Positions 61,373 to 64,000 of a stretch of 64,000 nucleotides of DNA are shown here, in pieces. How positions within the stretch are numbered: position 1 is the stretch's first letter; each line of letters opens with the position of its first letter. The DNA lies in contig NZ_NJIX01000011.1 in assembly GCF_002209485.1 (NCBI RefSeq), positions 1 to 64,000 on the forward strand, in the 5' to 3' direction. The stretch comes from Achromobacter sp. HZ34. GTDB lineage: Bacteria > Pseudomonadota > Gammaproteobacteria > Burkholderiales > Burkholderiaceae_B. The notes below the pieces were generated by a model, which saw only the letters and a program-made list of their open reading frames with translations, made no database searches and was not told the DNA's origin. Position numbers and translations under genes: made by a program.

Positions 61373-62461
61373 CTAGGCGGCGCGCGCGGCGTCATGCCGC
61401 GCCAGGTGCTCGCAAACCGCGCGCGTGACGTCGTCGGTGCCGGCCTGGCCGCCTAGGTCGCGGGTGTGCAGGGCAGGATTGGCAGTCACCGCTTCGATGG
61501 CGGCCATCACACGTTGCGCGGCGGCCGCTTCGCCCAGATGTTCAAGCAGCATCACCACCGACCAGAATGTGCCGACGGGATTGGCCCAGCCCTTGCCCAT
61601 GATGTCGAAGGCCGATCCATGGATGGGTTCGAACATCGAGGGATAACGGCGTTCGGGATCGATGTTGCCGGTGGGCGCGATGCCCAGGCTGCCGGCCAAG
61701 GCCGCCGCCAGGTCGCTGAGGATGTCGGCGTGCAGGTTGGTGGCGACGATGGTGTCCAGCGTGCGAGGGCGATTGACCATGCGTGCCGTGGCGGCGTCGA
61801 CCAGTTCCTTGTCCCAGCGGACATCCGGGAATTCAACCGCGACCTGGGCCGCGATCTCGTCCCACATCACCATGGCATGGCGCTGGGCGTTGGACTTGGT
61901 GATGACCGTCAACTGCTTGCGCGGGCGCGACTGGGCCAGGCGGAAGGCAAAGCGCAGGATGCGTTCGACGCCGACCCGCGTCATCATGGAGACGTCGGTG
62001 GCGGCTTCGATGGGTTGGCCTTGATGCACGCGGCCGCCCACGCCCGAGTACTCGCCCTCGGAGTTCTCGCGCACGATGACCCAGTCCAGGTCTTGCGGCG
62101 CGCAGCGCTTCAGGGGACCGTCGATGCCGGGCAGGATGCGCGTGGGGCGCACGTTGGCGTACTGGTCGAAGCCCTGGCAGATTTTCAGGCGCAGGCCCCA
62201 CAGCGTGATGTGGTCGGGAATGTTGGCATCGCCGGCCGAGCCGAACAGGATGGCGTCCTTGCCGCGCAGGGCATCCAGGCCGTCCTGCGGCATCATCATG
62301 CCGTGCTTGCGGTAGTAGTCCCCGCCCCAGTCGAAATCCTCGAATTCGAAGCGCAGGCCGGGCTGCGTCGAGGCCACCGCTTCCAGCACGATACGGCCGG
62401 CAGGCACGACTTCCTTGCCGATGCCGTCGCCGGGGATGGTGGCGATCTTGTACGTCTTCAT
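61373..62461 (-). CDS. Tartrate/D-malate dehydrogenase (TtuC/DmlA family)
   Basis: 362 residues, a paralogue of the gene at 11558. The N-terminal TIPGDGIGKEVVPAGRIVLE, substrate loop VRENSEGEYSGVGGR and cofactor region MFEPIHGSAFDIMGKGWANP are as in the family. It oxidises tartrate or D-malate type substrates with NAD+, in some members with decarboxylation. The partner gene downstream is a Bug receptor and the divergent gene a LysR regulator; together they look like a small dicarboxylate-use unit. Confidence 0.9.
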   Translation of the reverse strand: MKTYKIATIPGDGIGKEVVPAGRIVLEAVASTQPGLRFEFEDFDWGGDYYRKHGMMMPQDGLDALRGKDAILFGSAGDANIPDHITLWGLRLKICQGFDQYANVRPTRILPGIDGPLKRCAPQDLDWVIVRENSEGEYSGVGGRVHQGQPIEAATDVSMMTRVGVERILRFAFRLAQSRPRKQLTVITKSNAQRHAMVMWDEIAAQVAVEFPDVRWDKELVDAATARMVNRPRTLDTIVATNLHADILSDLAAALAGSLGIAPTGNIDPERRYPSMFEPIHGSAFDIMGKGWANPVGTFWSVVMLLEHLGEAAAAQRVMAAIEAVTANPALHTRDLGGQAGTDDVTRAVCEHLARHDAARAA

Positions 62462-62530
62462 GTTGCGCTCTCCAGCTGATTGGGCAGCCTCGATTCTGTG
62501 CTGTGGACGGCGTTTACGGACAGGGCTAAA

Positions 62531-62547
62531 GTTGAAGCATCTTTAAC
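62531..62547. promoter_or_regulatory. Candidate LysR operator between the dehydrogenase and LysR genes
   Basis: GTTGAAG-CAT-CTTTAAC is a 17-base interrupted palindrome with one mismatch, located in the 160-base divergent gap. Its size and symmetry suit a LysR-type binding box. Confidence 0.45.
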
Positions 62548-62621
62548 CTGAAGTTGACAATCGGGCGGTTGGTATTCGAACTGTCGACATCAGGTCCAAC
62601 GTGAATCGAACGAGGCGATGC

Positions 62622-63581
62622 ATGAACAATGTCGCGGGAATCCAGGCTGCGGACTTGGGGTTTTTCGTGGCCGTGGCGACCGCCGGCAGCCTGAGCGCGG
62701 CAGCGCGTGACCTGGGCATCACCACCGCCGCGGTCAGCAAACGCCTGGCGCTGATGGAGAGCCGGCTGGGGCTGCCTTTGCTGGTGCGCACCACACGCCG
62801 CAGCGGCGTGACGCCCGAAGGTGAGGTGCTGTTGGAGCGCGCGCGCGCCATCCTGGGCGAGATCGACGATCTGCGCCAATTGCTGGGCCGCGCCAAGGAC
62901 AGCCCCAGCGGTCTGTTGCGCGTCAACGCCACCCTGGGATTCGGGCGCATGCACGTGGCGCCGGTCATCTCCGACTACTGCAAGCGCCATCCCGAGGTGG
63001 AAGTGCAGTTGCAGCTGTCGGCCGATCCGCCCGCCCTGGTGGACGATGCGTTCGATGTCTGCGTACGTTTCGGCGCTCCGCCCGATGCGCGCTGCGTGGC
63101 CCGGCTGCTGGCGCCCAATCGGCGCTTGCTGTGCGCTTCGCCCAGATACCTGCGCGAGCACGGCGTGCCGCAGACGCCGGCGGACCTGGCGCGGCACAGC
63201 TGCATCGGTATCCGGCAGGGCAGCGATGCGTATGGCGTGTGGCGCCTGGCGCCCGCGCGGCGCACGCGCGCGAAGCAGGCCGGCGGGGCGGGCCACGCGG
63301 CAAGGGCGGAAACGATCAGAGTGCGCGGTAACCTGACCACCAACGATGGCGAAATCGCCGTCAGCTGGGCTTTGGATGGCCATGGCATCGTCATGCGCGC
63401 CGAATGGGATATCCAGCGTTATCTGGCCAGCGGCCGCCTGGTGCCGGTGTTGCCGAACTACACGACGCCCGAGGCGGACATCTATGCGGTGTATCACCCG
63501 CGCCACCAGATGGTGTCGCGGGTACGCAGCTTCGTCGATTTCCTGGGAGAGCGCTTTCGGGAGTTGGGGCGGCGTTCCTGA
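62622..63581 (+). CDS. LysR-family transcriptional regulator
   Basis: 319 residues from ATG 62622, with GAGG upstream; a GTG seven codons earlier lacks one. The winged helix at the N-terminus (FFVAVATAGSLSAAARDLGI, then TTAAVSKRLALMESRLG) and the ligand-binding domain (VQLQLSADPPALVDDAFDVC region) are clear. About residues 215-230 is an Arg/Ala/Gly-rich insertion (ARRTRAKQAGGAGHAARAE) unlike most relatives. Divergent from the tartrate dehydrogenase-Bug pair and likely its regulator. Confidence 0.92.
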   Translation: MNNVAGIQAADLGFFVAVATAGSLSAAARDLGITTAAVSKRLALMESRLGLPLLVRTTRRSGVTPEGEVLLERARAILGEIDDLRQLLGRAKDSPSGLLRVNATLGFGRMHVAPVISDYCKRHPEVEVQLQLSADPPALVDDAFDVCVRFGAPPDARCVARLLAPNRRLLCASPRYLREHGVPQTPADLARHSCIGIRQGSDAYGVWRLAPARRTRAKQAGGAGHAARAETIRVRGNLTTNDGEIAVSWALDGHGIVMRAEWDIQRYLASGRLVPVLPNYTTPEADIYAVYHPRHQMVSRVRSFVDFLGERFRELGRRS

Positions 63582-63605
63582 AATCGCAGCCCTGCTTCAG
63601 CGCCG

Positions 63606-64000
63606 TCAGGCCGGTACGGGTTCCGGCTGCGATTCGCGCGCGATGGTGGCGGTGATGTCGCGGGCGGGCTGGAAGGAGTCCGCGCGCGCCATGGCCCAAT
63701 TGATTTCGAACACCTGATGGCGGAACTTGCCTTCCAGCAGTTCGCCCGGCGCCAGTTCCGGAAACAGCGAGGACAGCAGGCGCACTTCTGAAGGCGAGAT
63801 ACGGCGCGCGATGTGGTGCGGCCGCAATTCGCTGGGGTGGGTCAGGCCGGCGGCGCCGATCAATTCAGCCAGTGCGTGCAGCGTGTTGTCGTGGAAATTG
63901 GCCACGCGGCGCGCCTTGTCCGGCACCACCAATGCGCGCTGGCGCAGCGGATCCTGGGTGGTGACACCCGTCGGGCACTTGTCGGTGTGGCAGGCCTGGG
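63606..64000 (-). CDS. FMN-binding glutamate synthase family protein, C-terminal part
   Basis: The gene runs off the right edge; the last 130 codons are visible, ending at TGA 63606-63608. The first residues in the window, QACHTDKCPTGVTTQDP, are the cysteine-containing iron-sulfur/FMN signature of the glutamate synthase central domain. The rest, VANFHDNTLHALAELIGAAG and HIARRISPSEVRLLSSLFPE, is typical of stand-alone single-domain GltB-like proteins in proteobacteria. It is likely an FMN enzyme of unclear substrate. The N-terminus is outside the window. Confidence 0.85.
   Translation of the reverse strand, partial: QACHTDKCPTGVTTQDPLRQRALVVPDKARRVANFHDNTLHALAELIGAAGLTHPSELRPHHIARRISPSEVRLLSSLFPELAPGELLEGKFRHQVFEINWAMARADSFQPARDITATIARESQPEPVPA

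Overview
This window is gene-dense, GC-rich chromosomal DNA from a betaproteobacterium, most likely an Alcaligenaceae relative of Bordetella or Achromobacter. The reasons are a Bug-type tricarboxylate-binding protein, a short BpH3-like H-NS, and a housekeeping order of nitrilase-tldD-aroG-FAD oxidase-glcDEF-pntB/A-mnmA-gst-purB. The genus is an inference. I see no insertion sequence, phage, CRISPR array or rRNA. One tRNA (Met, CAT) is present.

Layout. 1-12.6 kb: tail of a YjgR/HerA-like ATPase, then a long minus-strand catabolic operon (peptide-type ABC importer, cupin, acetylpolyamine amidohydrolase-like enzyme, DMT exporter, class III aminotransferase) with a divergent MocR regulator and a tartrate/malate dehydrogenase. 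12.9-20.2 kb: a putative LPS/glycan enzyme, a MarR-controlled nodT-emrA-emrB efflux operon with two matching operators, and a second DMT permease. 20.2-29.4 kb: quinone oxidoreductase, small lipoprotein, fbp-pepN, DUF4136 lipoprotein, H-NS, nitrilase, tldD. 29.5-36.4 kb: aroG preceded by a Phe/Tyr attenuator with an encoded leader peptide, then an FAD oxidase and glcDEF. 36.4-43 kb: three-subunit transhydrogenase, mnmA, GST, purB. 43-48.3 kb: small unknown proteins, cold-shock protein, an alpha/beta-hydrolase-like protein and tRNA-Met. 48.4-60 kb: egtD, small envelope/stress-type proteins, a phospholipase D lipoprotein, rpoN, a PRC-barrel protein, two sigma-54 activators, a PfpI/DJ-1 protein and an acidic protein. 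60.2-64 kb: Bug protein, second tartrate dehydrogenase, LysR regulator, and the C-terminus of a glutamate-synthase-like protein.

The most interesting signal is a recurring element, GGGCAY-N5-TTGCW or close variants, with the GG-N10-GC geometry of a sigma-54 -24/-12 promoter. Seven sites with the core GGCA-N6-TTGC, and one looser site, lie in intergenic DNA between 44.4 and 60.2 kb. They sit upstream of a 25-residue membrane peptide, egtD, two small secreted proteins, rpoN, a PRC-barrel protein, a PfpI/DJ-1 protein and a disordered acidic protein. The same stretch encodes sigma-54 and two of its activators, one without a receiver domain. This suggests a local, possibly self-amplifying sigma-54 regulon of stress and envelope functions. 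It was read by eye and needs computation and experiment.

A second strong signal is the aroG leader: a short peptide with an FYFYFGF run, a terminator hairpin with T7, and a complementary antiterminator segment.
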